64,000 bases of DNA from Rhodococcus jostii RHA1 (GTDB lineage: Bacteria; Actinomycetota; Actinomycetes; Mycobacteriales; Mycobacteriaceae). Location of the stretch: NCBI RefSeq assembly GCF_000014565.1, contig NC_008268.1:930001-994000 (forward strand), given 5' to 3'. The first letter of the stretch is position 1. Each line of letters starts with the position of its first letter. The position numbers were made by a program, and so were the translations under genes. This document shows, one piece after another, positions 27,432 through 37,235 of this stretch. Under the pieces are notes generated by a model. That model was given only the letters and a program-made list of their open reading frames with translations. It ran no database searches and was not told where the DNA came from.

Positions 27432-27508
27432 TCAGGCCGGGGTGATCCTGCGCATCACTACACTGCGAGGGTCAACGTCGAACTCGTCGGACAGGGGCTG
27501 GATAGCAC

Positions 27509-29296
27509 GTGGGGCAGCATCGCGGCGAATCGCGCGCCAGGGGTATCAGCAGGGGGCCTTTGATCGTGCTCGGTCTCGTCGTCGTGATCGCGGCGGGTGT
27601 GGTGGGCTGGTTCCAGTTGCGTGACCGGATTACCGATCAGGGCGTGGCTGCCGCGGGCGCCTGCGTCGAAGGCGAATCCGTGCTCGCGGTCGCGGCGGAT
27701 CCGGACATCGCACCCCAGCTCCAGACTCTCGCCGACCATTTCACGGAGACTGCTCCGGTGATCCGCGATCAGTGCGTGTCGGTGACGGTCACTGCCGTCG
27801 CGTCCGACACCGTGCGCGACGCCTTGTCCGCGGGGCCGGACGGCCCGTGGGACGCAGCGGCACTCGGGCCTCGCCCCGCTCTGTGGATTCCGTCGAGCTC
27901 GCATTCCGTCAAGCAGCTGTCGGCGACCGGCGTCATCAGCGGCGAAGCGCGTCCCGTGGCGACCAGTCCCGTCGTGCTCGCGGTCCGGACGGCGTTCGCG
28001 AACGCGCCGGGCACACCGGCGATCGACTGGAAGGACTTGCCGTCGCTGCAGACCGGCCGCGACTCCCTCGCGACTCTCGGCCTGCCGGGCTGGGGCAGCC
28101 TGGGCATGGCGCTCCCCGTCGGCCCCGGCGCCGAGAGCACGGAGACGGCAGTCGAAGCGGTCGCAGCCGCGGTCACGGGAAGCCCCACGGGTCCGGTGAC
28201 GGAGGAGCAGGCTCGTTCCGCTCCCGTCACGTCGGCACTCACCGGTCTGGCGCTCGGCTACGAGGCGTCGTCGGGGACGAAGCCCGCGACGACGCGGGAG
28301 GCGCTCACCGCGCTGGCCGAGCAGGGCGATCCTGCCACCTCCGGCATCCACGCGGTTGCGGCCACCGAACAGCAGGTCTACCAGGCCCTGCGCGACGCAC
28401 CCGGAGCAGACATCACCGCATCGATGCCGAAAGGCCCGACACCCGTGGCAGATCACCCGGCGGCCGTCCTCGCGGGCCCGTCCGTCGACGAGACGCAGAG
28501 CCGCGCCGCCGCACAGTTCGCGGAGTTCGTCCGTCGACCCGAACAGGCGCAGGACTTGGCCGACGCCGGGTTCCGGGTCGAGGGACTGGCCCGGCCCGAC
28601 GACACCGCGCTGGCCTTTCCCGGTTTCGAATCCACCCTCGTTCCCGCGGACGCGGCCGCTGCGGCCGAGCTGATGCAGGTGATCCGGAATCCGATCACCC
28701 CCCGCACCTCCACCGTCCTGCTCGACGTTTCCAGCTCGATGGGAGAGCGCGAGGGGACGGCGACGCGCCTGGCGAACACGACGGCAGCGCTCGCAGCCCA
28801 CGTGGACCGTTCTCCGGACTCGTCGAACCTCGGGCTGTGGGAGTACAGCACGACGCTCGACGGGTCGCGGCCGTACACGACCGTGGTCGCGACCGGCCCC
28901 CTATCGGCGGGCGGTTTCACGGAGGGCACCCGCAGGCAGGCACTCGACGCCCGGCTCGCCGAGGCGACACCCGCTACCGGGTCCTCGACGTACACGTCGC
29001 TCGAAGCGGCGTACAAGAGCGCGGTCGACGGATACTCGCCGGGCCGGACCAACTCGGTGCTGCTCGTCACCGACGGCGCCAACGACGACTCCGTTGCGCG
29101 CGCGGATCTGCTGTCCGCTATCGCGGCGGCCTCGAGCACGTCGAAGCCGGTGCGCATCGACGTCGTGACGATCGGCGAGAACTCCGACCTCAACACGTTG
29201 CAGGCGTTGGCCGATCGCACCGGCGGGTCGCTGGAGAAGGTCGCGTCCTCGGACGGCGCGGCACTGCCGACCGCGATCAGTAAGCTGCTGTCGTGA
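27509..29296 (+). CDS. Membrane-anchored substrate-binding-like and VWA domain protein
   Basis: The 595-residue protein has one N-terminal membrane helix (about residues 17-36, GPLIVLGLVVVIAAGVVGWF) and an extracytoplasmic body. Residues ~50-390 resemble a periplasmic binding protein (SBP_bac_11 type). From about 400 there is a von Willebrand factor A domain with MIDAS motif DVSSS (Asp406), then GSSTYTSLEAAY and LLVTDGAND. The pairing is common in actinobacteria; metal-dependent protein binding at the cell surface is the likely role, ligand unknown. The GTG start overlaps nothing upstream. Its stop overlaps the GTG of the phosphoesterase gene (GTGA), so they are coupled. Confidence 0.85.
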   Translation: MGQHRGESRARGISRGPLIVLGLVVVIAAGVVGWFQLRDRITDQGVAAAGACVEGESVLAVAADPDIAPQLQTLADHFTETAPVIRDQCVSVTVTAVASDTVRDALSAGPDGPWDAAALGPRPALWIPSSSHSVKQLSATGVISGEARPVATSPVVLAVRTAFANAPGTPAIDWKDLPSLQTGRDSLATLGLPGWGSLGMALPVGPGAESTETAVEAVAAAVTGSPTGPVTEEQARSAPVTSALTGLALGYEASSGTKPATTREALTALAEQGDPATSGIHAVAATEQQVYQALRDAPGADITASMPKGPTPVADHPAAVLAGPSVDETQSRAAAQFAEFVRRPEQAQDLADAGFRVEGLARPDDTALAFPGFESTLVPADAAAAAELMQVIRNPITPRTSTVLLDVSSSMGEREGTATRLANTTAALAAHVDRSPDSSNLGLWEYSTTLDGSRPYTTVVATGPLSAGGFTEGTRRQALDARLAEATPATGSSTYTSLEAAYKSAVDGYSPGRTNSVLLVTDGANDDSVARADLLSAIAAASSTSKPVRIDVVTIGENSDLNTLQALADRTGGSLEKVASSDGAALPTAISKLLS

Positions 29297-30447
29297 CGAG
29301 GCTCCTGGTCTTCGCGGTCTTCCTCGCACTCGTCACGTGGTGGCTCCATCGGCGACTCGTGCGGGCCACCGGGCTGGGCCGGCCCTGGTCGGTGGCCGTC
29401 GACGTGACCCTCGTGGTCCTGTGGGTTCTCGCGGTCATCGGCGTCGGCAGCGGCGAAGCCTTCGATCCGGGATGGGCGCGTCCCCCGGGGTGGGTGGGCT
29501 GGGTGTGGCTCGGCGCGATGTTCTATCTGGTGCTCGGGCTTCTCCTGGTCGCGTTGGTGTCGCTGCTGACGCGGCTGTTCGGCCGCCTGCGCGGCACCGG
29601 GAACGACGAACAGGTCGATCTGTCGCGACGGCGAAGCCTGCGCATCGCCACCACCGTCGTCGTGGTGGGTGCCGTCGGCGCCGCCGGTTACGGGGTGTCG
29701 GAGGCCGCGCGGCCTCGGATCGTGCGGGTTCGGGTGCCGCTGAAGCGTCTGCCCGCCGAGTTCGACGGTGTGCGTGTGGCGCTCGTGTCCGACCTTCACG
29801 TCGGCCCGGCGCGAGGAGTGGATTTCACCCGGCGGGTCGTCGACCTGGTGAACGCGGAGCAGCCGGATCTCGTCGCGATCGCGGGCGATCTGGTCGACGG
29901 GACCGTCGCCAAGGTGTCGCCCGATCTGCAACCGCTCGGCGACCTCGAGGCCCCGCTCGGAGTGTTCGGTGTCAGCGGCAATCACGAGTTCTACGCCGAC
30001 GACGGTGGCCGGTGGCTGGACGTGTGGGACCGGCTGGGCATCCGGACGCTACGCAACGAGCGCGCGACGATCACCCGGGGCGGCGCCACCCTCGACATCG
30101 CGGGCATCCACGACTATTCCTCGCCGACCCCGTACGAACCCGATCTTCCGGCCGCGCTCGCCGGACGCGACCCGTCGACGTTCGTCGTGCTGCTCGCGCA
30201 CGAACCGCGGCAGGCACTCGAAGCGTCCGACCTCGGTGTCGACCTGCAACTGTCGGGGCACACGCACGGTGGGCAGATGTGGCCGCTGCGTTATCTGGTG
30301 CCGCTGCAGCAGCCGTCGGTGACGGGACTGGACCGCATCGGGAACACCGTCCTCTACACGACCCGCGGTGTGGGCACGTGGGGTCCGCCCGTGCGGGTGG
30401 GCGCCCCACCGGAGATCACGATCCTGGAGCTGGTGCGCGAGGACTGA
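29293..30447 (+). CDS. Membrane-associated metallophosphoesterase (YkuE-like)
   Basis: The 384-residue protein has about four N-terminal hydrophobic helices (residues 1-135), then a calcineurin-like phosphoesterase domain. Metal-binding motifs are VSDLHVGPARG, AGDLVDG, VSGNHEFY, LLAHEPRQ and LSGHTHGGQ. The catalytic domain probably faces outward, as in YkuE-like enzymes of uncertain substrate. The start overlaps the VWA gene stop by 4 bases. A terminator separates it from convergent gcvP. Confidence 0.92.
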   Translation: MTRLLVFAVFLALVTWWLHRRLVRATGLGRPWSVAVDVTLVVLWVLAVIGVGSGEAFDPGWARPPGWVGWVWLGAMFYLVLGLLLVALVSLLTRLFGRLRGTGNDEQVDLSRRRSLRIATTVVVVGAVGAAGYGVSEAARPRIVRVRVPLKRLPAEFDGVRVALVSDLHVGPARGVDFTRRVVDLVNAEQPDLVAIAGDLVDGTVAKVSPDLQPLGDLEAPLGVFGVSGNHEFYADDGGRWLDVWDRLGIRTLRNERATITRGGATLDIAGIHDYSSPTPYEPDLPAALAGRDPSTFVVLLAHEPRQALEASDLGVDLQLSGHTHGGQMWPLRYLVPLQQPSVTGLDRIGNTVLYTTRGVGTWGPPVRVGAPPEITILELVRED

Positions 30448-30453
30448 GCGAGC

Positions 30454-30485
30454 GATGCCCGCCCCGCGTGAGCGGGACGGGCATC
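30454..30485. terminator. Bidirectional terminator between the phosphoesterase gene and gcvP
   Basis: A 14-bp stem (30454-30467 with 30472-30485, one G-U type mismatch) and a GTGA loop lies 6 bp after the phosphoesterase stop and 4 bp beyond the gcvP stop on the other strand. Confidence 0.8.
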
Positions 30486-30489
30486 TGTG

Positions 30490-33342
30490 TCAGGCGCCTT
30501 CGAATGCGGAGATCGGCGGGCAGGAGCACACGAGGTTGCGGTCGCCGTGTGCACCGTCGATGCGCCGCACCGCCGGCCACACCTTCGGCCGTGCCTTGCC
30601 CCGGGGGAACACCGCCGTCTCACGGGTGTAGGGGTGGTTCCACTCCGCGACGAGGCAACCGGACGTGTGCGGGGCACCGCGCAGCGGGTTGTCGTCCACC
30701 GGCCACTCCCCCGCGCCCACGCGGTCGATCTCGGCGCGGATCGCGATCATCGCCTCGCAGAAGGCGTCGATCTCTTCGAGGTTCTCGCTCTCGGTGGGCT
30801 CCACCATGAGGGTGCCCGCCACCGGGAAGCTCATCGTCGGTGCGTGGAATCCGTAGTCGGCGAGGCGCTTTGCGACGTCGTCGACGGTCACACCGGTGTC
30901 CTTGGTGATCGGCCGGAGGTCGAGGATGCACTCGTGGGCCACCATTCCGCCCTCGCCGGTGTAGAGGACGGGGAAGTACTCGTCCAGGCGGCGCGCGATG
31001 TAGTTGGCCGAGGCGATGGCGGTCAGGCTTGCGCGGCGCAGCCCGACGGCGCCCATCATCCGGATGTACGCCCACGTGATCGGGAGGATCGACGCACTGC
31101 CGTAGGGGGCCGCGGAGATCGGTCCGGCCGTGCCGAGTTCCGGTGCGAGCGGATGCCCGGGCAGGAACGGCGTGAGGTGGGACCGCACACCGATCGGACC
31201 GACGCCGGGGCCACCGCCACCGTGCGGGATGCAGAACGTCTTGTGCAGGTTGAGGTGGCTCACGTCGCCGCCGAACCGGCCGGGACGGGCCAGGCCGACA
31301 AGGGCGTTGAGGTTGGCGCCGTCGACGTACACCTGGCCGCCGGCGTCGTGGACGGCGGCGCAGATGTCGGCGATCTCGTGCTCGTACACACCGTGTGTGG
31401 ACGGGTAGGTGATCATGATCGCCGCGAGGCGCTCGGCATGGTCGGCGATCTTCGCGCGCAGATCGTCCAGGTCCACGTCACCGTTGGGGCGGCACGCCAC
31501 GACCTCGACGCGCATCCCGGCCATGACCGCGGATGCGGCGTTGGTGCCGTGGGCGCTCGACGGGATGAGGCAGGTGTCGCGGTGGTCGTCTCCGCGGCTG
31601 AGGTGGTAGTTGCGGATCGCGAGCAGCCCCGCGTACTCGCCCTGGCTACCGGCATTCGGCTGCAGGCTGACTGCGTCGTAGCCGGTGACGGCCACGAGCC
31701 AGTTCTCGAGGTCCTTGATGATGCGGAGAATTCCCGGTGTGTCCCCGGTCGGCGCGAACGGGTGCAGTCCGGCGAACGCGGGCCAGGTGATCGCTTCCAT
31801 CTCGGCGGTGGCATTGAGCTTCATCGTGCAGGAACCGAGTGGGATCATGCTTCGGTCGAGTGCGATGTCCTTGTCGGACAACGCCCGCAGGTAGCGCAGC
31901 ATCGCCGTCTCGGTGCGATACCGGGTGAAGGCCTCGTGCTGCAGGTAGTCGGATCCGCGGAGCTGCGCGTCGGGGACGGACGTGCCCACCTCCTCGGTCA
32001 CGGCGCCTTCGCCGCCGAACGCCGCCAGAACCTGGGTGACGTCGTCGGCGGTGGTGGCCTCGTCGCACGCGATGGCGACGTGATCGGCGTCGACGAGCCG
32101 CAGGTTGATGCCGGCGTCCTTCGCCTTCGCCACCACGTCCGCGGCTCGGCCGTCCACTCGAACGAGGATCGTGTCGAAGTAGTGTTCGTGGACGACGACG
32201 GCCCCGGTCTTGCGGAGCGCGGCGGCCAGCGAGTGCGCCGTGTTCGCCACGCGCAGGGCGATCGCCTTCAAGCCCTCGGCGCCGTGGTAGCTGGCGTACA
32301 TGGCCGCCAGAATCGCCAGCAACACCTGAGCGGTGCAGATGTTCGACGTCGCCTTCTCGCGGCGAATGTGCTGCTCGCGGGTCTGCAGCGCCAGCCGGTA
32401 CGCCTTGTCGCCGTCGGCGTCGACGGAGACGCCCACCAGACGGCCGGGGAGTTGACGTGCGTGCTTGGTGTGCACGGCGAGGTAGCCGGCGTGCGGGCCA
32501 CCGAAGCCCATGGGGACACCGAACCGCTGGGTGGTGCCGAAGCAGGCGTCGGCCCCGATCTCGCCGGGCGGGGTGAGGAGGGTGAGTGCCAGCAGATCCG
32601 CCCCGACCGCGACCAGTGCGCCGCGCTCGTGGGCGGCGGCGATCACGTCGGTGTAGTCGACGATACGGCCGGACCCGCCGGGCATCTGGGCGAGGACGCC
32701 GAAGAAGTCACCGTCCGGAAGGCCGACGGACAGGTCGGCCACGACGATCTCGATGCCGAGCGGCTCGGCCCGGGTCTCGACGACGGCCAGCGTCTGCGGG
32801 AACAGGTCGGCGTCGACGACGAACCGCGGGGACTTGCTCTTGCTCGCCCGGCGCAACAGCGTCATCGCCTCGGCGGCGGCGGTGGCCTCATCGAGCATCG
32901 ACGAGTTGGCGACCTCCATGCCGGTCAGGTCGGCGACCATCGTCTGGAAGTTGAGGAGCGCTTCGAGCCGGCCCTGGCTGATCTCGGGCTGGTACGGCGT
33001 GTAGGCCGTGTACCAGGCCGGGTTCTCGATGATGTTCCGGATCAGGACCGGCGGGGTGAGGGTGTCGTAGTAGCCGAGACCGATCATGGACGTCGCCACG
33101 GTGTTCTGCGCGGCGAGTGTGGACAGTTCGGCGAGCGCTTCGTGCTCGGACACCGGCGCGGGCAGTGCGTCGAGGCCGTCGGCGATGCCGGCCGTGACCC
33201 CGTCCAGGATGACGGCGGGGACGGCCTTCGACGCGAGGTCGTCGAGCGAATCGGCTCCGACCAGTTCGAGAATGTGCGCGAGTTCCGCAGCGTTCGGGCC
33301 GACATGACGATCGGCGAATGTACGGCTTCCAGCGTCGATCAC
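30490..33342 (-). CDS. gcvP: Glycine dehydrogenase (decarboxylating), P protein
   Basis: GcvP is the PLP enzyme that decarboxylates glycine and loads aminomethyl onto the lipoyl arm of GcvH. The 950-residue protein is of full fused-P-protein length. It begins ADRHVGPN and contains [27 protein letters not shown] and the PLP-Lys region [21 protein letters not shown] 33342 is chosen because GGGAG lies 5 bases ahead and the family starts there. The upstream 367 bp hold a tandem glycine riboswitch, so expression should rise with glycine. gcvH lies about 3.4 kb away in the same cluster. Confidence 0.97.
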   Translation of the reverse strand: MIDAGSRTFADRHVGPNAAELAHILELVGADSLDDLASKAVPAVILDGVTAGIADGLDALPAPVSEHEALAELSTLAAQNTVATSMIGLGYYDTLTPPVLIRNIIENPAWYTAYTPYQPEISQGRLEALLNFQTMVADLTGMEVANSSMLDEATAAAEAMTLLRRASKSKSPRFVVDADLFPQTLAVVETRAEPLGIEIVVADLSVGLPDGDFFGVLAQMPGGSGRIVDYTDVIAAAHERGALVAVGADLLALTLLTPPGEIGADACFGTTQRFGVPMGFGGPHAGYLAVHTKHARQLPGRLVGVSVDADGDKAYRLALQTREQHIRREKATSNICTAQVLLAILAAMYASYHGAEGLKAIALRVANTAHSLAAALRKTGAVVVHEHYFDTILVRVDGRAADVVAKAKDAGINLRLVDADHVAIACDEATTADDVTQVLAAFGGEGAVTEEVGTSVPDAQLRGSDYLQHEAFTRYRTETAMLRYLRALSDKDIALDRSMIPLGSCTMKLNATAEMEAITWPAFAGLHPFAPTGDTPGILRIIKDLENWLVAVTGYDAVSLQPNAGSQGEYAGLLAIRNYHLSRGDDHRDTCLIPSSAHGTNAASAVMAGMRVEVVACRPNGDVDLDDLRAKIADHAERLAAIMITYPSTHGVYEHEIADICAAVHDAGGQVYVDGANLNALVGLARPGRFGGDVSHLNLHKTFCIPHGGGGPGVGPIGVRSHLTPFLPGHPLAPELGTAGPISAAPYGSASILPITWAYIRMMGAVGLRRASLTAIASANYIARRLDEYFPVLYTGEGGMVAHECILDLRPITKDTGVTVDDVAKRLADYGFHAPTMSFPVAGTLMVEPTESENLEEIDAFCEAMIAIRAEIDRVGAGEWPVDDNPLRGAPHTSGCLVAEWNHPYTRETAVFPRGKARPKVWPAVRRIDGAHGDRNLVCSCPPISAFEGA

Positions 33343-33395
33343 GACAACTCCCAAGCAGTTCGCAGGATCAGGACACGCCCCGCGTAGCGGAACGT

Positions 33396-33634
33396 CCCTC
33401 CCCCTCTGTCGCCTGCTCGAGTCGAGCGCCTGAGAGATTCGGTACCGTCGTTCGCGGTTGAAGACGGCCCTTTCCCCGTGGGCGGGTGGGTGCTCCCACC
33501 GCTTTCCAGAGACGTCGGAGCCCGCACGGTCCTGTCTGCCTGAGAGATTGACGGGGAGGTGTTGCTCCTTCGGCGCCCGAACTCCTGCACACACGATGTT
33601 TCTGTGCTTGCAGTGCCCGGAACTCTCCCGCACG
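33396..33634 (-). promoter_or_regulatory. Tandem glycine riboswitch upstream of gcvP
   Basis: On the minus strand the leader contains two glycine-aptamer cores. The first has GGGAGAG (33623-33629 region), GCGCCGAAGGAGCAA and AATCTCTCAGGCAGACAGGA. The second has a matching AATCTCTCAGGCGC (33424-33438) and a closing ACAGAGGGGGAG. The arrangement of two adjacent aptamers before the P-protein gene is the classical cooperative glycine ON switch. The expression platform must lie within about 55 bases before the GTG. Confidence 0.93.
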
Positions 33635-33709
33635 GCGTCGACGCACCGCCAGTCTATGTCACGGCTACGGATGGCGGCGCAGGCAGCGCCGCGCTCCGAT
33701 GGAGGCGGG

Positions 33710-34330
33710 CTAGCCCGTCTTGCGGCTCGCGCGGTTCTTGCGCCGCGACGCCAGTTCGTCCTCGGGGCTCTGCTCGCTCGCGCCGCCATCGGCGCGCTCG
33801 GCCGGGAAATCGGCGATGGTGCCGGTCAGTTCGCGCATCGCACCGCTCACCGCGATACCGAAGACGCCCTGCCCGCCCTGGAGCAGATCGACGACCTCTT
33901 CGGGGGACGTGCACTCGTAGACCGTGGTCCCGTCCGAGAATAGTGTGATCTTCGCCAAGTCCCGCACTCCGCGCTTACGGAGGTGGTCGACGGCCACGCG
34001 GATGTTCTGCAAGGATATTCCGGTGTCGAGCAGACGCTTGACGATCTTGAGGACGAGGATGTCTTTGAACGAGTACAGCCGTTGGCTGCCCGAACCTGCT
34101 GCGCCACGAATGGACGGCACGACGAGCGAAGTGCGAGCCCAGTAATCGAGCTGGCGGTAGGTGATTCCCGCGATCTGGCAGGCGATGGGGACGCGGTATC
34201 CGACGAGGTCGTCGGGCACGGAATCGTCCGGGAAGAGGCCCGGTTGGATCTCCTCGGAGCTGAATTCGGACTCGGCAACGTTGTCGCCGGGCGCAAGATT
34301 CAGCGCATTCTCCTGCGGCCGATCTCCCAC
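33710..34330 (-). CDS. MerR family transcriptional regulator (Rv1830-like)
   Basis: The 206-residue protein has a MerR helix-turn-helix at about residues 40-110, with [20 protein letters not shown], then [20 protein letters not shown] and [17 protein letters not shown]. The C-terminal half has no metal-sensor Cys. It corresponds by order to mycobacterial Rv1830, next to the DUF151 gene and upstream of gcvP. GTG 34330 is the start. A candidate promoter lies about 200 bp upstream. Target genes are not evident. Confidence 0.9.
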   Translation of the reverse strand: MGDRPQENALNLAPGDNVAESEFSSEEIQPGLFPDDSVPDDLVGYRVPIACQIAGITYRQLDYWARTSLVVPSIRGAAGSGSQRLYSFKDILVLKIVKRLLDTGISLQNIRVAVDHLRKRGVRDLAKITLFSDGTTVYECTSPEEVVDLLQGGQGVFGIAVSGAMRELTGTIADFPAERADGGASEQSPEDELASRRKNRASRKTG

Positions 34331-34523
34331 TGACTACTCCCTCTCGCATGTTGCACTGAACCCGACGATCAGTGCGCCTGTGACGCGCGTCGCCAGTGCC
34401 CGCGGCACAGCCACAGCACATCGAGCGGCGCAAGCGCCACCAGTGACATCGAGCAAGCCCGTACCCTGAACCTACTCAGCGTACGCCCGATAGAATCTGC
34501 AGGGCAGAAAATCACTGCACTGA

Positions 34524-34552
34524 ACGCTATGACTCCGAAGAGACGGGGTCAA
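34524..34552 (-). promoter_or_regulatory. Candidate promoter for the Rv1830-like MerR gene
   Basis: On the minus strand TTGACC (34547-34552) and TAGCGT (34524-34529) are separated by 17 bases. It is in the 284-bp gap between the DUF151 and MerR genes, in which I see no other gene or structure. Confidence 0.4.
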
Positions 34553-34614
34553 CGCAACGCGCCGGAGGAACCTCAACCGTTACTCCGCGCCCGAGGCTTT
34601 TCCGAGGGTGCAAC

Positions 34615-35088
34615 CTAGCCGTCGGTGGCCTTGAAATCGTCCGGCGACACGGACTCGAGGAATTCCTTGAACTTCTCGACCTCGTCCTCGCGCTCGTCGG
34701 GCATGACCAGACCGGCCTCCGTGAGCACCGATTCCTCGGCGAAGATCGGCACCCCGATCCGCAGTGCGATGGCGATGGAGTCGGACGGGCGGGCCGAGAC
34801 GCGGGTGTTCTGGTCGAACACGAGGTCGGCATAGAACGTGCCCTCGCGCAGGTCGACGATGCGAACTTCCTTCAAGGTGCGACCGAAGGCTTCGATCAGG
34901 TTCTTGATGAGATCGTGGGTCAGCGGACGCGCCGGCTCGACGCCCTGCTGTTCGAGTGCGATCGCGGTGGCCTCGGTCTGGCCGATCCAGATGGGCAGGT
35001 ACCGCTCGCCGTCGGTTTCACGCAACAGCAGAACAGGTTGACTTTGGGGTTGCTCGACACGAACTCCGATCACGTGCATTTCGCTCAT
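34615..35088 (-). CDS. Bifunctional nuclease family protein (DUF151)
   Basis: This 157-residue protein matches DUF151, related to plant bifunctional nucleases. Segments are VLLLRETDGERYLPIWIGQTE at the N-terminus, THDLIKNLIEAFG, FYADLVFDQN and ARPSDSIAIALRIGVPIF. The nuclease role is family-based and not proven in actinobacteria. ATG 35088 fits the family; the longer frame to 35247 is not conserved-looking. It corresponds to Rv1829 and lies between the two MerR genes. Confidence 0.92.
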   Translation of the reverse strand: MSEMHVIGVRVEQPQSQPVLLLRETDGERYLPIWIGQTEATAIALEQQGVEPARPLTHDLIKNLIEAFGRTLKEVRIVDLREGTFYADLVFDQNTRVSARPSDSIAIALRIGVPIFAEESVLTEAGLVMPDEREDEVEKFKEFLESVSPDDFKATDG

Positions 35089-35230
35089 CGCGTCTGCCTC
35101 CACCCTGCAATGGTCCGTCCGCGGCACACAATGCCGTACCAGGATTCTATTCGATTCGTGTCTGCTCTTCGACCGTACAGCCGTTCGAGCGCAGCGTCGT
35201 TGGGAAGTGGGGACGGTCGGCGAGTTCACC

Positions 35231-35971
35231 TCACCGATCGAGCGCACCCCGGACTGCCGACTTCACCAGGCAGGTGTGCAACGTCAGAGACAAGGCGGCC
35301 AGTTCGCGCACCATCTCCTCGGCGCGATCACGTGCGCCGGCGTCGCGGCCCTTGGCGACGGGCCCGGCGATCTGCGCGACCAGCCCGGCCTCGCGGTCGG
35401 CCGCCAGCTTGAACGCCCTCAGGTGCCGCACTTCGAGTCCGAACTCGGACATCGCCCTCGCGGTGCGCGCCAGTGTCACCGCGTCTTCGTCGAAGAACCC
35501 TGCCGGCCCGGGAACGACCAGGCCTCCGCGGGTCAGTTCGCCGAGGAACTTGTCGTCGATCCCCGCCCGGGCGATCAGATCGTCGCGGCTGATCCGCACC
35601 TCGCGGTCGGTGAGGAACTCCTCCGGGGACACCTCGCCCGGGGCCACCGTGAGCGTGCGCGGCCGGCGCGGCGAAGAATCGCCTGCGCCGACCGTGGCCA
35701 CACCTCTGTCGATGGCCTCGAGCTGCTCCTTGATGACCTTCAGCGGCAGATACTGATCCCGCTGCGCAGTGAGGACATAGCGCAGACGTTCACAGTCGGC
35801 GATCGAGAATCGCCGATACCCCGACGGAGTGCGCTGGGGGCTGATGAGACCCTCGGCTTCGAGGAATCGGATCTTCGAGATCGTCACATCAGGAAAATCG
35901 GGGCGGAGTCGATCCAGCACGGAGCCGATCGACATCCCCGATTGCGCCTGCTGCTGCCGCACCGCGGTCAT
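35231..35971 (-). CDS. ftsR: MerR family regulator FtsR-like (Rv1828 orthologue)
   Basis: The 246-residue protein has an N-terminal MerR winged helix: SIGSVLDRLRPDFPDVTISK, then RFLEAEGLISPQRTPSGYRRF and ERLRYVLTAQRDQYLPLKVI. The C-terminal region forms a second domain typical of Rv1828. In Corynebacterium glutamicum the homologue FtsR activates ftsZ, so a role in cell division control is likely here. The ATG overlaps the garA stop (ATGA), showing translational coupling with garA. Confidence 0.9.
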   Translation of the reverse strand: MTAVRQQQAQSGMSIGSVLDRLRPDFPDVTISKIRFLEAEGLISPQRTPSGYRRFSIADCERLRYVLTAQRDQYLPLKVIKEQLEAIDRGVATVGAGDSSPRRPRTLTVAPGEVSPEEFLTDREVRISRDDLIARAGIDDKFLGELTRGGLVVPGPAGFFDEDAVTLARTARAMSEFGLEVRHLRAFKLAADREAGLVAQIAGPVAKGRDAGARDRAEEMVRELAALSLTLHTCLVKSAVRGALDR

Positions 35972-36468
35972 TGGCTACCCGCACCAGCTGACGTCTCACC
36001 GATCTGCGAGCCACCGGCAGTGGTCCGGGGTCCGGTCAGAAAGACCAGTCGGAACTTGCCGATCTGGACCTCGTCACCGTTCGCCAGGACGGCCGAGTCG
36101 ACCGGTTCCCGGTTGACGTAGGTGCCGTTGAGGCTGCCGACGTCGACCACCTGGAACTCGTCGTCCTCCTGACGGAACTCCGCATGACGACGGCTGACGG
36201 TCACGTCGTCGAGGAAGATGTCGCTGTCGGGATGCCGTCCCGCGGACGTCGTCGGCTGGTCGAGCAGGAAGCGCGACCCTGCGTTCGGTCCACGCTTGAC
36301 GACGAGCAGAGCAGAGCCCGCGGGCAGTCCCTCCACACCCGACACCGGAGCTTCCGGAGCCTGGGTTGCCGAGGAGTTGTCGAGCTCATTGAGAAAGTCC
36401 GCGCGGAAGACCGACGTGGTTTCCGCCGGCGTCTCCCCATAGACCGCGTCGTTGCCGTTCTCGCTCAC
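35968..36468 (-). CDS. garA: FHA domain protein GarA (OdhI-type)
   Basis: GarA is a small FHA switch that inhibits 2-oxoglutarate dehydrogenase and glutamate dehydrogenase and activates glutamate synthase when unphosphorylated. The 166-residue protein has the phosphorylation motif ETTSVFRADF (Thr17, Thr18) and an FHA domain with SAGRHPDSDIFLDD, VSRRHAEF and GSLNGTYVNREPV. PknB/PknG-type kinases would phosphorylate it, after which the FHA domain binds its own tail. GTG 36468 was chosen because AGGAGG lies 7 bases upstream; an ATG at 36492 lies before that ribosome site. Confidence 0.96.
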   Translation of the reverse strand: MSENGNDAVYGETPAETTSVFRADFLNELDNSSATQAPEAPVSGVEGLPAGSALLVVKRGPNAGSRFLLDQPTTSAGRHPDSDIFLDDVTVSRRHAEFRQEDDEFQVVDVGSLNGTYVNREPVDSAVLANGDEVQIGKFRLVFLTGPRTTAGGSQIGETSAGAGSQ

Positions 36469-36788
36469 CGTTTCTCCTCCTAGTTCGATCATCCAGCAAG
36501 ATTCGCTGGACTACGCAATGCCACTCGGTACTACATAATTCGGTTCCCGTGCACATTAACTTCTGTGCAAACTCCCACGATCACATTCAAACTACGGACC
36601 TGCGCCCCGACACGGCACATGCGTTCAACATCGACCGTACCCTGCGCACGCCGGTGCGTGTAGTGAGACAGGCCGCCAGCACATTACGAACCGGTATTCC
36701 GACAGCGGATTTTTCCGGCAACCCGGTTTTCCGGGCTGTCGGCACCTTCCGAACTTATCCGATTACCGCTTCGCGTGTTCTCGGGAAA
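36469..36788. other. 320-bp gap between garA and gcvH
   Basis: No coding frame is credible here, and the base composition is lower in GC than the flanks. It should hold the garA promoter, but no clear -35/-10 pair stands out. The only firm structure is the inverted repeat at 36699-36742. Confidence 0.6.
36699..36742 (-). terminator. Nested hairpin after gcvH
   Basis: CCGACAGC (36699-36706) pairs with GCTGTCGG (36735-36742). Inside is a smaller CCCGG-TTTT-CCGGG stem (36722-36735). It lies about 47 bp beyond the gcvH stop and is a plausible terminator or processing site. Confidence 0.55.
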
Positions 36789-37193
36789 TTATCCTGCCGT
36801 GATGTCTGCATAGCCGGCGGCGTCCAGCATTTCGGCCAGTGCCGCGTCGAGGGTCGCCTCGTCGTCGACACCGAGGTCCACCAGCCACCCCTGCCCGTAG
36901 GGCGCGGAGTTCACAAGTTCCGGGTTGCCGTCCAGATCGGCATTGGCGGCAACGACTTTCGCCGTCAGCGGGGCGAAGATGTCGGAGACGCTCTTGGTGG
37001 ATTCCACCTCGCCGAACGATTCGCCCGCCGTCACGGCCTCGTCGACCGCCGGAAGCTGGACGAACACGACGTCGCCGAGCTGGGACTGCGCGAAATCGGT
37101 GATGCCGACGCGTACCGTCGTGGGCCCCGTCCGCTCGACCCACTCGTGTTCGGCGGTGTACCGACGATCGGCGGGGATTTCGAGCTCACTCAC
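36789..37193 (-). CDS. gcvH: Glycine cleavage system H protein
   Basis: GcvH is the lipoylated carrier that shuttles the aminomethyl group between P, T and L proteins. The 134-residue protein has YTAEHEWVE at the N-terminus, VGITDFAQSQLGDVVFVQLP, and the lipoyl-lysine motif GEVESTKSVSD (Lys67). It lies between garA and a DUF881 gene, as in mycobacteria. Its co-location with garA ties glycine breakdown to control of 2-oxoglutarate metabolism, an inference from order. Confidence 0.97.
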   Translation of the reverse strand: MSELEIPADRRYTAEHEWVERTGPTTVRVGITDFAQSQLGDVVFVQLPAVDEAVTAGESFGEVESTKSVSDIFAPLTAKVVAANADLDGNPELVNSAPYGQGWLVDLGVDDEATLDAALAEMLDAAGYADITAG

Positions 37194-37235
37194 AGTGGCT
37201 TCCTTTCGATGGCAATCCGCGGGCGGATGCGAAGA

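Noticed and set aside
30487..33387. 966-residue plus-strand frame opposite gcvP
   Set aside because: It is the antisense shadow of a clear gcvP; low-complexity translation with no recognisable domain, caused by strong G/C third-position bias.
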